Source: Fistulifera solaris
Lineage: Eukaryota > Bacillariophyta > Bacillariophyceae > Naviculales > Stauroneidaceae
DNA: 64,000 nucleotides
Direction: 5' to 3'
NCBI GenBank assembly: GCA_030295235.1
Contig: AP026146.1
Coordinates: 62,001 to 126,000 of the forward strand
Shown here: piece after piece, positions 1 through 10,822 of the stretch
How positions within the stretch are numbered: the first letter of the stretch is position 1
How the letters are laid out: the number at the start of each line of letters is the position of its first letter
The notes under the pieces: model-generated
What the model was told of the DNA's origin: nothing
Seen by the model: the letters and a program-made list of their open reading frames with translations, nothing else
Database searches by the model: none
Position numbers and translations under genes: made by a program

Positions 1-492
1 GCAATCATAACGCGCACTATTTGGATTCTACGCTAGAATCTGCTATCTCATACTATACTGCTTCGAGAAGAAGGAATCATCATTGGGAGGATCGACGTCA
101 ACGAAACACTTTGTGACTGATTTCTTCCCCCCTCGGACTGTTTGTCTATTTCTCTACATGTCTATACCTATGTTCTTACTGTAATAACTGCTAGTTACAT
201 TTCTATTATAAATGCCTTTCAATAGTTTTATACGGAGTACGTTTTTATCGATTCTTGCTGTTTCAGTGACAAAACAGAATGAACGGACAAGAGCATCAAG
301 CATCATCGGCATGGTCCCAGTACTAGCCGAATTCATTCCCGAGTAATAGAAAATAAGCCTCAAACGACAAAGATAATCATATTTTCTTTCATTAGTTGTT
401 ATTTTGATCCCACTTTCATTCACCTCTATCGCTGCATCGCTACATCCTGCTCTCCATTCGTTCCATCGCCGCTCTTTTTCTTCCAACTTCTT
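1..492. other. Non-coding, downstream of ABC1 kinase
   Basis: This stretch lies after the stop codon of the ABC1-type kinase on the minus strand. Open frames here have no recognisable motif, and one simply continues past the kinase stop. It probably holds the kinase 3' UTR and spacer. I see nothing else. Confidence 0.5.
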
Positions 493-2289
493 CTACCACA
501 AATGAAATTTGGGCAATCGATGCATCACTTCGGCTTTCAACACTAAGGGCAGCGCTACGGGGATCACTTTGAGATCGGGAGACAAGGCCGACGCAATCCC
601 TTCCATGATTTCGACGGCCAAGGCGGCACTGACAAAACTCGGTTCCAATTTGACCTTGTGCATACAGGCCAAGTAACAAATGTCCACAATGTAATCACCG
701 ACATTTTCGACAAAGTTATTCCCCTTATCGGATTCCACAATCTTTTGAATGCCTTGAACAAAGAGTTGCACATCGACATCACTGGCTTGATGTCGTGTGG
801 ACGACGTATCGACCATGAGTTGTCCCGCCTTGGTGCCATCCTGTCGTGTAAAGGCCCCCAAGATCTTGACAACATTCACGTGTTGTTCCGGTCCCATTTC
901 CAAGACAATTCCACAATCGAGTAAATGTAAATGGGGCTGTTGTGTTTCTTCGTTCCAACTGACCAGTATGTTACCCGGATGCAAGTCTGCGCGAGGATGA
1001 AAAGTAATAACAATAATAAGTAATGAGAAAGTATGTACGTTTGTGAATGAGTGAAACAACGAAAGAGAGAACAAGTCAAGTCAAGTCAAGTCAAGTCAAC
1101 TCAACTCAACTCAACACATTATGAAACGTACGCACCGCCATGTAAGAAATCATCCAAAAGATCATTTTCAATGTTGTTTCCAATCCCAACAAGGCAACTT
1201 GTTGTCGAACTTTTCCGAATATTTTGTTTCGTTGGTAAATTCCAAAATGGGCGTCCCGTGAACAAAGGTTTCTGTCAAGACTTGTCGTGTCGTATACTTC
1301 ATCAAGGGCGTGGGAAACGATACACGAGGATTGGAAGCGAAATTGTGTTGAAAGCGTTGTAAATGTTGCGCCTCCAAGGTCAAATCCAATTGCGGTAACA
1401 TGATATCCCGAAATTGTGTCACGGTATCGACCAAACTCAAATACTGCAAATTCAAATACGGCAAGGCTTCCAACCATTGTGCGACTTTGGCCATGATATA
1501 AAAATCAACACAAACTTTGTACAAGATTCCTGGATGTTGGACTTTGACCGCGAGCGGTGTCCCGGAAGGATACTTGTCGTAATTGTGTAACAAATGACCT
1601 TTATACACTTGCGCAATACATCCCGAACCAATGGGTGTTTGTTCCAAAGCCACGTGTTGTAGAAAGTTGGGTGGTAATTGTTGGACGGTTTCTAACCAAC
1701 TGTGTCCTACCGTTTCATCACGCAATGCCCCAAAATACGAACAAAATTCGGGTGAAAACAAATCGTGTCGTGTCGTGGCCCATTGGACCAATTTGACAAA
1801 GGTCGGTCCCGCTTGTTCCAATCCCCACAATGCGTATTGCCAATGATATTGTTGCAAAGTCGTTGAATATGCCGCGAAGGGATACAGTAACACAAAGGGC
1901 GTCGCGAGAGCTGTCAACGACAGTAAACGTGTCACGGCACGATACCATCGTTCTAGTTTGGTCGAACCTAATTGTGCCAACAATTCATCCGTCCAATCTT
2001 TCCGAAACCAATCCATCCATTGTGTCGGTGGTGCGTGAATCATACTAGTAGTAGTCGAAGTAGTTGCATCGAGACGTGTCGGGGTGATATTCCCTGTTGC
2101 TGTAGCTGTAGCTGTTGCTGCTACCGCCGCCGCCGCCGCCGACAGTGCATGACGAATTTTTAATTTCAGACCATTCTTTTGAAAGTACAGCAATTGTCGT
2201 TGAATAGTATGCGAAGAAGGCATAGCAAAAAATCGACTGCCGTATCGTTGTACCATCATCGGTGATGTATAATACAAAAAGCGATGCAT
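493..2289 (-). CDS. ABC1/UbiB-family atypical kinase, ADCK2-like
   Basis: UbiB/ADCK proteins are protein-kinase-like ATPases tied to ubiquinone and lipid metabolism in mitochondria or plastids. Visible family signatures are GPTFVKLVQWATTRHDLF (KxGQ region), the Ala-rich nucleotide loop PIGSGCIAQVYKG, the lysine strand AVKVQHPG, the catalytic segment ADLHPGNILV and the metal-binding LLDCG. The HADLHPGN form is nearer ADCK2 than ADCK1. The N-terminus (ATG at 2289) is rich in R, S, F and Y and lacks acids, so it looks like a mitochondrial presequence; an Ala/Thr tract follows. An intron of roughly 120-145 nt (about 987-1130) separates the two coding parts and holds a pentanucleotide repeat; its exact borders are uncertain. 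The frame slips by one base at the T run 1221-1224: the peptide KVRQQVALLGLETTLKMIF continues in the next frame. The KxGQ glycine is Val here. It diverges from the GPAT gene. Confidence 0.85.
1074..1113 (+). repeat. Pentanucleotide repeat (TCAAG/TCAAC)n
   Basis: About four to five TCAAG units run directly into about four TCAAC units. The tract lies inside the intron of the ABC1 kinase gene and is the sort of microsatellite that varies in length between alleles. Confidence 0.85.
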
Positions 2290-2893
2290 GTTGTTGCAAC
2301 GTAAGAAAAAAAAAAGAAAGAAAGAAATTGAATAATCCGAGCAAAAGAGAAGAAAAGTTATTCACACAAGTGTAAGTATGTATGACAGAAGAACGGAACG
2401 GAAGGACTGCGCAGTAAAATCTATTTCAAGAACATTTATACTGCATTATCTTTGATCGTTGTTGCTTCTTTTTCTTTCGTCTTTTCATCGCTCATCGTGT
2501 CATATCCAACCAAAGCGTCGCGTTCGCTATATTGTCTCATCGACGCTCCTCATCGGCGTTTGCTCCTCGTAGCTCGTACGTGCGTGTTCGGAAGGTCGTC
2601 TGTCTGTCTGTCTGTCTGTGTCTATCCGCTAGATGGAATTCGGAATGTTTCCATCGTTCGAACCCGCAAAACACGAAAACGCCTTTTGCGAAAAAGAAGC
2701 ATTCCATTCGAGCGAGATCTTTTTTCGAGATTGAAGGAAGAAAGCACGAAACGACGAAAAAAATTGGGAGAGACCGAAAGCGTTCTCATTTTCATTTTCA
2801 TTTTCCATTGTACTGGTATTGCAACTCTCTCTAGAACGATCAAACAAGTAACAAGTCCCCTTCTTCTCTTAATAACAACTACTAACACGAACA
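2290..2893. promoter_or_regulatory. Divergent promoter region, ABC1 kinase / GPAT
   Basis: About 600 bp separate the two start codons, which point outward. The stretch carries a (CTGT)n tract near 2599-2619 and an ATTTTC run near 2787-2806. An open frame through 2452-2907 begins at TTG and overlaps the GPAT start in another frame, so I read it as 5' UTR rather than a gene. No specific factor site is recognised. Confidence 0.45.
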
Positions 2894-5027
2894 ATGTTAT
2901 TACATGAAAATGATAAACGATGGACGCAAACGCAATTGGTGGTGTTTTTTGTCCTCTTTTTGTTGGCCGTCCCCGAGTACGTTACTTGTTGTTGATGAAT
3001 GAATGAAACGTGAATGTGTATGAATGTATAGGACTGTATTCGACTCACACACACTCTTCACTACCTTTTCTAGATTCAATCCTATACAAATGCTTTATCA
3101 TACATTTTCGACGTTACAACCGTGGCAGGTCGGTTCCTTTTGCCTACTGATGATGGTAACAATCTTCCTTTCGGATGCTCCGCATTTACTCTATGTGGCC
3201 ATACGCATCTTTTTTCATTCCATTCTCAGTATTTTCTTTGATAAAGTTGAAATTATAGGAGCCTATCAGAATATTCCACCACAAGGACCCGTCATCTTTT
3301 GTATCAATCACGCGAATCAATTCATGGATGCTGTCATGGTCTTGTGTACCTTACGCAATCATCGACCCATTTCGTATTTAATGGCCGAAGCCAGTTGGAA
3401 ACGACGGATTATTGGAGATTTCGCTCGGGCGTTGCAAGTCATTCCGGTCAAACGAGCGCAAGATGAAGCGCGGAAGGGTAACGGGCGAGTAGAACTCGTA
3501 CTCGAGAAGAATCAAGAACAAGACGAACAACAACAAGACAAGGACGACAACCAGTCAATCACCCAGCAACTGACACTCCAAGGACACCAAGGTACGCAAT
3601 TTACACAACACACCAAAGTCGGTGACAAGATACGATTGGAAGGTATGGCGTATGCCGCCAAGATTGTGCACATTGAAAGTGATACGTGCTTGCACTTGGC
3701 GTGGGACTCTCCCACAACGCCGCCCCTACACACACGCTTGCAATACGACATTTTGCCGCAAGTCCCACTCCAAGTCGTTTTTGAAAAAGTATTGGATCGA
3801 TTGGCGTTACAAGGGGCGGTCGGGATCTTCCCCGAAGGAGGATCGCACGATCGGACGGATTTGTTGCCACTCAAAATTGGCATTTCCTTATTGGCCTATC
3901 AAGCCTTGGATACACACGGGTTGCGCGTACCGATTATCCCCGTTGGATTGTCGTATTTTCATGCGCATCGATGGCGGGGACGGGCCGTGGTGGAATATGG
4001 AAAACCCGTCTATGTGGATCCTTCCACCTTACCGCAATTCCAACAAGGTGGAGCGGCGCGGCATCACGTGTGTCAGGCATTCTTGTCGCAAGTCGAAGAT
4101 GCCATGCGGAGTGTATTGGTCCAAAGTCCAGATTATGAAACACTCCAATTGTTGCATACGGCCCGACGATTGTATCAACGACCGGAACAACTGTTAACAC
4201 AAGAGAAACAAGATCTGGCGCGGCGTTTTACCGTAGGGTATCAACGATTTGTACAACAAATGGCCGAACATCCCGACGCCATGCCACCGGAATGGATGGA
4301 CTTGCAACGACGATTGAAAGAATACGCGAACGAATTGAAAGAATTGGGTTTGAAAGATTATCAAGTCAACATGTTGGTGGCGTCGGAAGATGAAGAAAAG
4401 GAATCGTCGACGTTGTATGTTGGCTTACAATGGTTGTATGCGGTCGTGCATTTGGTTGTCTTGTTGATGATTGCGGCCGTGCCGACCTTACTGTTGAATT
4501 TACCGGTCGGTGTTCTGGCAGGATTGTACAGTGAACGGAGACGTCAAAAGGCCTTGCAAAAATCCAAAGTCAAGGTACATGGATACGATGTCATGTTGAC
4601 GGAAAAGGTAGTATTTTGTATGGTCATGGTCCCCACCTTGTGGTTCATTTACTTTTTGATTTTACGGTTTGGAACCAACTTGGAAGGTCCGACAGTTTCA
4701 TTGATCATGCTATCGTTGCCCGTCTTTTCGTACATTGGCATCATCGTGGCCAAAGCGGGCATGGTGGGATGGAATGATTTGCGTCCGCATTTGATGCGTT
4801 TGTTCCCTACGACGCGTCCTCGTTTGAAGGCATTACCCGCGACACGAGAAGCTTTGCAAAAGGATTTGCGGGCCTTTATCAAACGGATTGGACCAGAATT
4901 GGGTGACTTGTATTACGAAAAGGAAGTGGATTGGGCGGCCGTGCAAGAAAAGTATCGTCGTAGTAAAGAAGAGTCGTCGGTGGCAGAAATGCCGTTAGAC
5001 AAAAAAAGAGCAGTAGACTGGAATTAG
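2894..5027 (+). CDS. Glycerol-3-phosphate acyltransferase (PlsC superfamily, SCT1/GPT2-like)
   Basis: The product acylates glycerol-3-phosphate (or DHAP), the first step of glycerolipid and triacylglycerol synthesis, probably at the ER. Exon 1 is 2894-2976 and the intron 2977-3073 (GTACGT...TAG); splicing joins VPE to FNPIQM in frame. Acyltransferase block I is NHANQFMDA, matching NHx4D, and block III is FPEGGSHDRTD. Block IV-like PIIPVGLSYF follows. Two hydrophobic segments precede the catalytic domain. Three more lie near the C-terminus (LYAVVHLVVLLMIAAVPTLL, VVFCMVMVPTLWFIYFLIL and the stretch after TVSLIM). This membrane layout and the NHANQF form resemble fungal SCT1/GPT2 rather than bacterial PlsC. 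A Q/D/E-rich insert of about 60 residues sits between blocks I and III. The frame is intact over about 680 residues. Confidence 0.85.
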
Positions 5028-6160
5028 TAAAGTATGATAAAATATAAATGCGTGAGGAAATGTTTGCATATAATTGATCATCAAGTTACGGTAGGAACCT
5101 CACGAGCGCGTTTGAGTCTCGCCATTTGAAAATGTGAGAGGACAGCAAAGAGAAAAAAAGTGAAGCTATTGTCATAGTCAGGTCGTGTTGATTCAGTCCT
5201 GTGGAGATGCTCTTGACTTGACTCATGAAGCATGCATTGAAATGATAAATAATTTATGAGCACGTTAAAAGCTAAAGTCTAAAGATGACCAGGACGCAGT
5301 TCTCTGTAGGCAGATTAGAATTATTGGTGAATGGGATCGATAATCGGGCTGACAGACTGACATAACCCTTAGCCTCTAAGCTCTAAGGTCAGAACGTAAA
5401 GAACATGCTGAGGACATGTAGTGTACAAGTACTGCAGAATTAAGTCGGACTCGGACTTGGACGCAAGAGGGGCGCATTTGCGGCATAAGTGACGTGTGTG
5501 AGAATCGGGGATTTAAGAAGCAGCCTATTTTCATTGAGTTCCGTGGAGTTCCAGCTTCGGGAAGTTGTTGTATAGCCCAACTCGTAAGGCAGAAAGCTAG
5601 CAACGATGACGACGAGAGGTTCGCATTCGTGGTCGTCAAGTTCCAACCAGTATTCTGCATCAAATTGTTCTTCGTTTACGCCGATGAGTCAAAATCCAGA
5701 TTCCAGCCTTGAAATTCCACGATCGTCTTTTCATCAACTCAGAAGTTGGTTATGATGTTTCTTCATTGAAACTTTGCACATAGAAAATACGTGTGCTTGT
5801 GCGACAGGGATCCCCGACATTGCTGATTATGGTGTGTACGTTTCAAAGTGCTCATCAAAGATACGATTCTGATTGGTCGGGACGATCTGACAATTCTTGA
5901 CTCCTGTCCTGACACGTGACACCATCCTTCCCTTCATTTTCATTATTTGTGGATCGTGTAGAAAGAGTACTGCTTTGCACAAATACATTCATCAATCTGT
6001 CAAAGAACATGTACATCAAACGCTATACAAAAAATCCGCGAAAAAATTCGAACCTTCAAATCTTGGCACCGTTTTCTCTTTCTCAAACACCCATCAAACT
6101 CACTTCATACATTCCCATCAAGCTCATGAGAAAGCAGTTGCTTTTCAAACGGGTAGAATG
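5028..6160. other. Non-coding spacer
   Basis: Open frames on both strands are short, lack motifs and shadow one another. The GPAT 3' UTR should occupy the first part. No RNA gene, repeat or mobile element is recognised. Confidence 0.4.
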
Positions 6161-6633
6161 ATGATGGAAACACGTCAAAAAGGCCAGATGCGGCACATCC
6201 AAGTCGCTGCGATCTACTGAGAGTGCCCGCTCCAAATCGTACCTCGAAGAAGATAAGGATCATTGAGAAACAAAAGCCCTTGCACTTGCCCTGTCAACAA
6301 GATAGTCCGCCTTCTTCTTGTTTCTTCCGTGCCATTGACGATGTTGAATTTCATGGCGGCACATCAAATCTAGATTCCCCGGATCCTTCGATTATAGCGA
6401 CGAAATCGGAAGTACCAGTCGATCAAAGAAATCAATGTGGAACGATTCTATTCGTGGATGCATCTACCGCGCCCCATTTAATTGCTCAGTGCCCACGATT
6501 TCCTTCATTGTCCGACCTAGATCAGACTCTTAGTCCCCCCAGCTTTACTTTGCAACCTCGATCGATGAGACGACCGAACAGTTGGCCGGGGGACCAAGAG
6601 ACGAGATACACTGGCGATCTCTTGGGATTGTGA
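6161..6633 (+). CDS. Small Pro/Ser-rich protein, function unknown
   Basis: The frame from about 6178 to the TGA at 6633 has no in-frame ATG upstream. If the A run 6177-6181 is one base short, as seen in many genes of this window, an ATG at 6161 starts a protein of about 157 residues beginning MMETRQKRPDAAHPSR. The product is rich in Pro and Ser, contains CPRFPSLSDLDQTLSPPSF, and has no membrane segment. I do not recognise it. It may belong with the other small Pro/Ser-rich proteins of this window (9327, 24694, 50357), but the likeness is limited to short motifs. Confidence 0.4.
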
Positions 6634-8169
6634 ACTCATCGCATTCTCCTTTTCTTGGACCATCTTTTGCTACTGCTATCTTAATGCTATCGTTCGCTCC
6701 ATTGTTTCCAATCATCAAGCTGCTGTTAATACATTAAAATATATCCGCTATTTGTTCTGAAGTCATTAACTTTTTAACGCTAGATGATGGCAACTAGAAC
6801 GAATGCCATCCAGCTTTGAATACGGTAACTGGTGTGTGCTTTTGCGGCGAAATAGGGTTCCATTTCAAAAATCAATTGACCGCTGTCGTGAGGATATAGA
6901 AAGCTTGAAATAGTTATTGCGAGGCGTCTTAGTTGGTGTCAACATCGTCAACATCGCCAGAAGGTAGGTGCCAGACTTTTTCCGCTCGAAAATTCATCGA
7001 AAAAGTTTCTTACTTTAGAAGTCACTCTCCAAACAATTGTCTAAGAAGATACGGATACTTAAGACCGATGAGAAACGCTAAACCGCTAAACGCCTTTCGC
7101 GTGTGCGCTTATACTGAACAGATTGTACTCGAGGAAAGTCCCTGAAAATCCGCAGACAAACAACGAGTACCGTACCGAGATCGACACCATGACCAAAGAC
7201 GGTCTTTCATTCACGATGAATCGTGAGTCGTGGGTCGTCGTTCTTTGCGCAGTTTAAACGATCTACTGCGACTTGCTTTGCTTGCAAATTATTCTGCTTT
7301 CAATCTACTGTATACAATGTGCGACAAGCGAGTAAGAAGGTTGCTACTACAAAGTGTCTTCATGTATTGTTATTAATTATCATCATGACCCTGCGTCGCA
7401 GATCGCGTCGTAACCGGGGAGGTTACGGGAGATAGCTTTAAATATGGAGACCCACGCTACAAACGATCACATTAACCGTGGCAAGAGTTTTTATGGGAGT
7501 CGCTTTCTTTCAGTCAAGCTGTTTTGACTAGATGGAGTCATTTTATGGGCCATTTACCTGTTTTCTTTCTGAAAGTTGTCGATGCGCTACAAAAGACGGC
7601 ATCAACTGAAATAACGGAAGGAAAGGATTAGGATACGATGATGTCGCGGATCACAACTATAGAAGAGAATGCCATATTCTCTAAACTTCGTACTTAGCTA
7701 GAAGGATTTTCGCTTATAAGCATCATAATTCATGACTCGTTACTCATGATTTTTGATGATCGATTAAATGATAAATTGATGGAGGATGTTCATTCATCAT
7801 TATTATTTTTTTGCGAATGTCGGAGAGGTTGGGGCTACTTACTTGAAATTCGATTGTTAGGGTAAGTTATTTAGCGTTAAAGCGTCTAAGTATTCCATGG
7901 CGATAACGGTTCAACACCAGTATTTAAGAAGACTGGTTCATTATTTAGATATAAATACAACTTCCTTAGTGTGATAGGAAGTCGGATTGGGCCTTATCAG
8001 ACGTCATAAGAGCCATAAGATTTGTTTGTAGATTCGCGCAAAAGTTCGAATCAACGTCGAAAGAAGAAAAGAAGCTTTGAAGAGAGCGCACGGCTAAAAG
8101 AAGAATTCTGCACCGACCCATCACAAGCAAAAGTCGCTGGTATTCAGATACCCACTTCATTTTGAACCA
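6634..8169. other. Non-coding spacer
   Basis: Only short frames (for example 6933-7145 and 7223-7435) are present, with no homology signal. The stretch from about 7700 to 7960 is AT-rich, with repeated ATGATT/ATTCAT words. No element ends were seen. Confidence 0.4.
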
Positions 8170-8664
8170 ATGAACGAAGCAACTTCTGTATCCGAGTTTT
8201 CGGTATCCGTGCTGAAGAGAAAGGGGCAAAGCTCCGCCCTTCCACTGATGCCGTGTCTTAATGCAACGGAAAAGCATGATTCTCATCAACTGACTCCACT
8301 TCCCATGACAACTCTGAAGCCGAGAACAACGCTTCACTTCAAACGAAAACAGCAGTTAAACTCATTTGATCCTGAAGAAGAAAGGAGGACATGTGTTGAT
8401 CTTACGCCAAAGTATTCCTTCCCGAATTTATCGGTTCTCAATGTCTCAAGTAAACGAGATTTGAGTTCAGTCATCGAACAAAGCGAAACAAACGGAAGCA
8501 AGAGATCGAAGCACTACAGCAAATCGGATTATCTGCGTATCGGAAAAGAAGCGACAACGTCGCTGCTTTTACCGACAGATTTACGTAGTGAAACTCCTAA
8601 CCAAGTTATCAATTTACGTCGAAGGAAAACAAGAGATTCAGTTACGAGCCTGCTCGATTTTTGA
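8170..8664 (+). CDS. Hypothetical basic Ser/Thr-rich protein (164 aa)
   Basis: The start is a true ATG (CCAATGAACGAAGC) and the frame is open for 164 residues. The protein is rich in Ser, Thr, Lys and Arg, contains LTPKYSFPNLSVLNVSSKRD and ends LRRRKTRDSVTSLLDF. No domain, signal peptide or membrane segment is visible. The antisense frame 7966-8337 is judged its shadow. Isolated between long spacers, it could be a lineage-specific nuclear protein; the evidence is frame length and composition only. Confidence 0.45.
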   Translation: MNEATSVSEFSVSVLKRKGQSSALPLMPCLNATEKHDSHQLTPLPMTTLKPRTTLHFKRKQQLNSFDPEEERRTCVDLTPKYSFPNLSVLNVSSKRDLSSVIEQSETNGSKRSKHYSKSDYLRIGKEATTSLLLPTDLRSETPNQVINLRRRKTRDSVTSLLDF

Positions 8665-9326
8665 GAGTTTTAATGTATGCATATACTTCATTAAATACAT
8701 TTTTGTTATGGGTTATCGAAAAAAACACGTTGCTGTTATTCAGTATAGTTTCAAGTATTGCCATAGCCGAGTGCATCTCCGAATTCTACATCCCCAACTA
8801 GACCTCCAGATGACAACAATCCATTCTCCATTCCATTCTACTTGTAACCCGTAACGCTTGAAAGATCCCGCTACCGTAACGGCAGAACCAACTTGTTACA
8901 CATCCAAGCGTTTGAGCTCCTGACTCCTGGACTCTTCGCGACTCGCGACTCCGAAGGCAAGAAGCAAGAAAGAAGGGAGAAGATGGCAGAAGGCAGAAAC
9001 CAGAAGGAAACGTGCCATCCGGAATGCCAAATGTATCACGTTATCACTATTTCCCTTGACAAAATAATGCATGACTCATGAATGACCGCCCTAGTAGCAT
9101 TAGTTTATGTTTTTAAAGTGAATCTGTAATCTAGAGTGTGCTGCTTTACGTATTAAAGTGACGCGCGGCGTACCGTTTCTCGTCCGTTACATGTAGTGCG
9201 CAGTGCCCCCACGATTTCGAGAATCAAAAGACTTTTATTAATAGGTCTTTGCCGCATCCTTCTTCATTCTTTCTTCGTTGAGCGAAATATCCATAAAATA
9301 AATTATTGAAGAAAATTGCAACAATC
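8665..9326. other. Non-coding spacer
   Basis: Nothing recognisable. Frames at 8588-8854 and 8893-9081 are short and lack motifs. The promoter of the next small gene probably lies in the last 150 bases. Confidence 0.35.
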
Positions 9327-9755
9327 ATGGCAACAAACCGAGATACCATCAAGTCAGACGCGCTGGAGACTCCACCATCGTCACCGAGATCAGGTATCGA
9401 CAGACTATTACACCAAAATATGGCGCATGTCGCTCATGTAAACATGTTAGAGCCATCCTCGAGAGTATTTTTACCCATTCTTCCTTCGTTGGAACAGGAT
9501 TCTGGCAAATCGAACGCTGGACGGTCCTTGTTTTCTTCGCCGCATCCGCCACGAGTCCGCGCGATTTCCTTGTCGAGTTCGAATGATGATCCCAACAATG
9601 CAACCCGATCGACTCGATCCGACAGCATTGAATTCATCACTGCAAAAGATACGACACCATCTTGGCCTTTGCTACCCGACGACTCATGTGACTTGGTCGA
9701 TTGTTCGAGTGATACTCGTCCCCGTCTGGAGATGCGAATCTCGCCACGACGATGA
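9327..9755 (+). CDS. Small Pro/Ser-rich protein (142 aa), unknown
   Basis: The first ATG (ATCATGGCAACAAACCG) lies at 9327; the frame upstream begins only at TTG. The product of 142 residues is disordered in composition, with an ETPPSSPRSGIDRLL segment, a hydrophobic motif VFLPILPSLEQD and a C-terminus RLEMRISPRR. SP/TP dipeptides suggest proline-directed phosphorylation sites. The FLPILPSLEQ motif resembles LFPLFPLPLEQ in the small gene at 24694. No function can be assigned. Confidence 0.45.
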   Translation: MATNRDTIKSDALETPPSSPRSGIDRLLHQNMAHVAHVNMLEPSSRVFLPILPSLEQDSGKSNAGRSLFSSPHPPRVRAISLSSSNDDPNNATRSTRSDSIEFITAKDTTPSWPLLPDDSCDLVDCSSDTRPRLEMRISPRR

Positions 9756-10099
9756 AGGACTTGTTCTTCCGTCGGACATCCGCTCCTCGTTTTTTCTTCT
9801 CACTGCATATCTTTCGTAACTCAATAATATATAAGTTTTTATATTATTCTTGTTGAATGGTGAAATTATGTTTTCTAGTTTGACAAAGAAAATCGTGTAA
9901 GCCATACACCCATTTTTTTAGATGCCAAAGTAGTTGTTGTTGTTTCAAGTGGTTCTGGGAAGGACGTTTAAATTCTGCCTCCCAGTACAAGATTCTACGC
10001 AGCGTCTACGAGTGGTTGTGGTGGTGGTGGTTGGGCAGGGTGTCCGAACAGTACAGTGCCGAAACGATTGTACGAAAAATTGGGCAAAAAAAAAACAGA

Positions 10100-10533
10100 T
10101 TAAGGTTCTGGCTTCTCAAGAGCGTGAAAAGCGTAGTATGTACGGACCCCCTTGCCACGAACGCAGACGAGACTTCACTCCCCTGGTCTTTTCCATTGAC
10201 GGAATGATGGGACAACAGGCTATTTCAGCATCGAGACAGCTTGCAAGAAAACTTCAGCGGAAGTGGAACAAGCCATACTCCGAGATCTGTGGCTTCATCC
10301 GGGCGCGCATGAGTCTTTCCCTGGTCAGGTCAGTTAGTATGCTTCTGCGAAATCCAAGAGAAGGAATGCCAAAACGGAATCCCCTCATTGGGAAACGGGC
10401 TCGGGACTGGCCCTCTACTAGCGCACTAAGGCTAGGGAGTTAGAACCAAAGCTTACTCATTGAAGTGTCAGACTGAAATATATGTGAATGAAAAGTGGAA
10501 AATTCAGTCGAATGTCAAGATTAGATTCTGACG

Positions 10534-10565
<32 letters not shown>
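10100..10565 (+). mobile_element. Decayed retrotransposon 3' fragment with poly(A) tract
   Basis: A frame here encodes a segment containing FSIDGMMGQQAISASRQLA and KWNKPYSEICGFIRARMSL. To my knowledge this is the C-terminal region found in reverse-transcriptase proteins of retrotransposons in diatoms and other protists (DGxxGxxA ... KW..PYS...G..RAR). An A tract of about 27 bases follows at 10539-10565, as expected for the 3' end of a poly(A)-type non-LTR element. Only this end is seen; no full reverse transcriptase core or 5' end is present, so the copy is a broken fragment. Its family within the non-LTR group is not determined. Confidence 0.55.
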
Positions 10566-10570
<5 letters not shown>

Positions 10571-10651
10571 AAAAAGCATGCCTTACAAGAACAACGGAAA
10601 AATCAGTCGAAATAATCTCAAAATGCATTCTGACTTGTAGGAAATTAGGAA

Positions 10652-10699
10652 ATCATCTCATTTCATTCGCGCGCGGACAGAGATAGATCTTGGCATGTT
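10652..10699 (+). repeat. Direct repeat copy 1 (about 45 bp)
   Basis: The stretch including TTCATTCGCGCGCGGACAGA and ending TAGATCTTGGCATGTT recurs about 115 bases downstream. The copies are near-identical apart from a small insertion in copy 2. Confidence 0.8.
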
Positions 10700-10768
10700 A
10701 TTATGATGATTGATGATGATGATTCATCATTCAGAATTCAGAGTGATGAGGAGTGAGTCTTCAGGAAA

Positions 10769-10822
10769 CATCATCATTTCATTCGCGCGCGGACAGAGAT
10801 ATATGGTAGATCTTGGCATGTT
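10769..10822 (+). repeat. Direct repeat copy 2
   Basis: This matches copy 1, with six extra bases (ATATGG) after the GGACAGAGAT segment. The GATGAT/ATTCAT-rich spacer and the neighbouring poly(A) tract suggest a local duplication linked to the element insertion or to replication slippage. Confidence 0.8.

Noticed and set aside
2452-2907. 151-codon plus-strand frame with a hydrophobic start
   Set aside because: It begins at TTG, has no domain and overlaps the spliced GPAT first exon in another frame; most likely 5' UTR.
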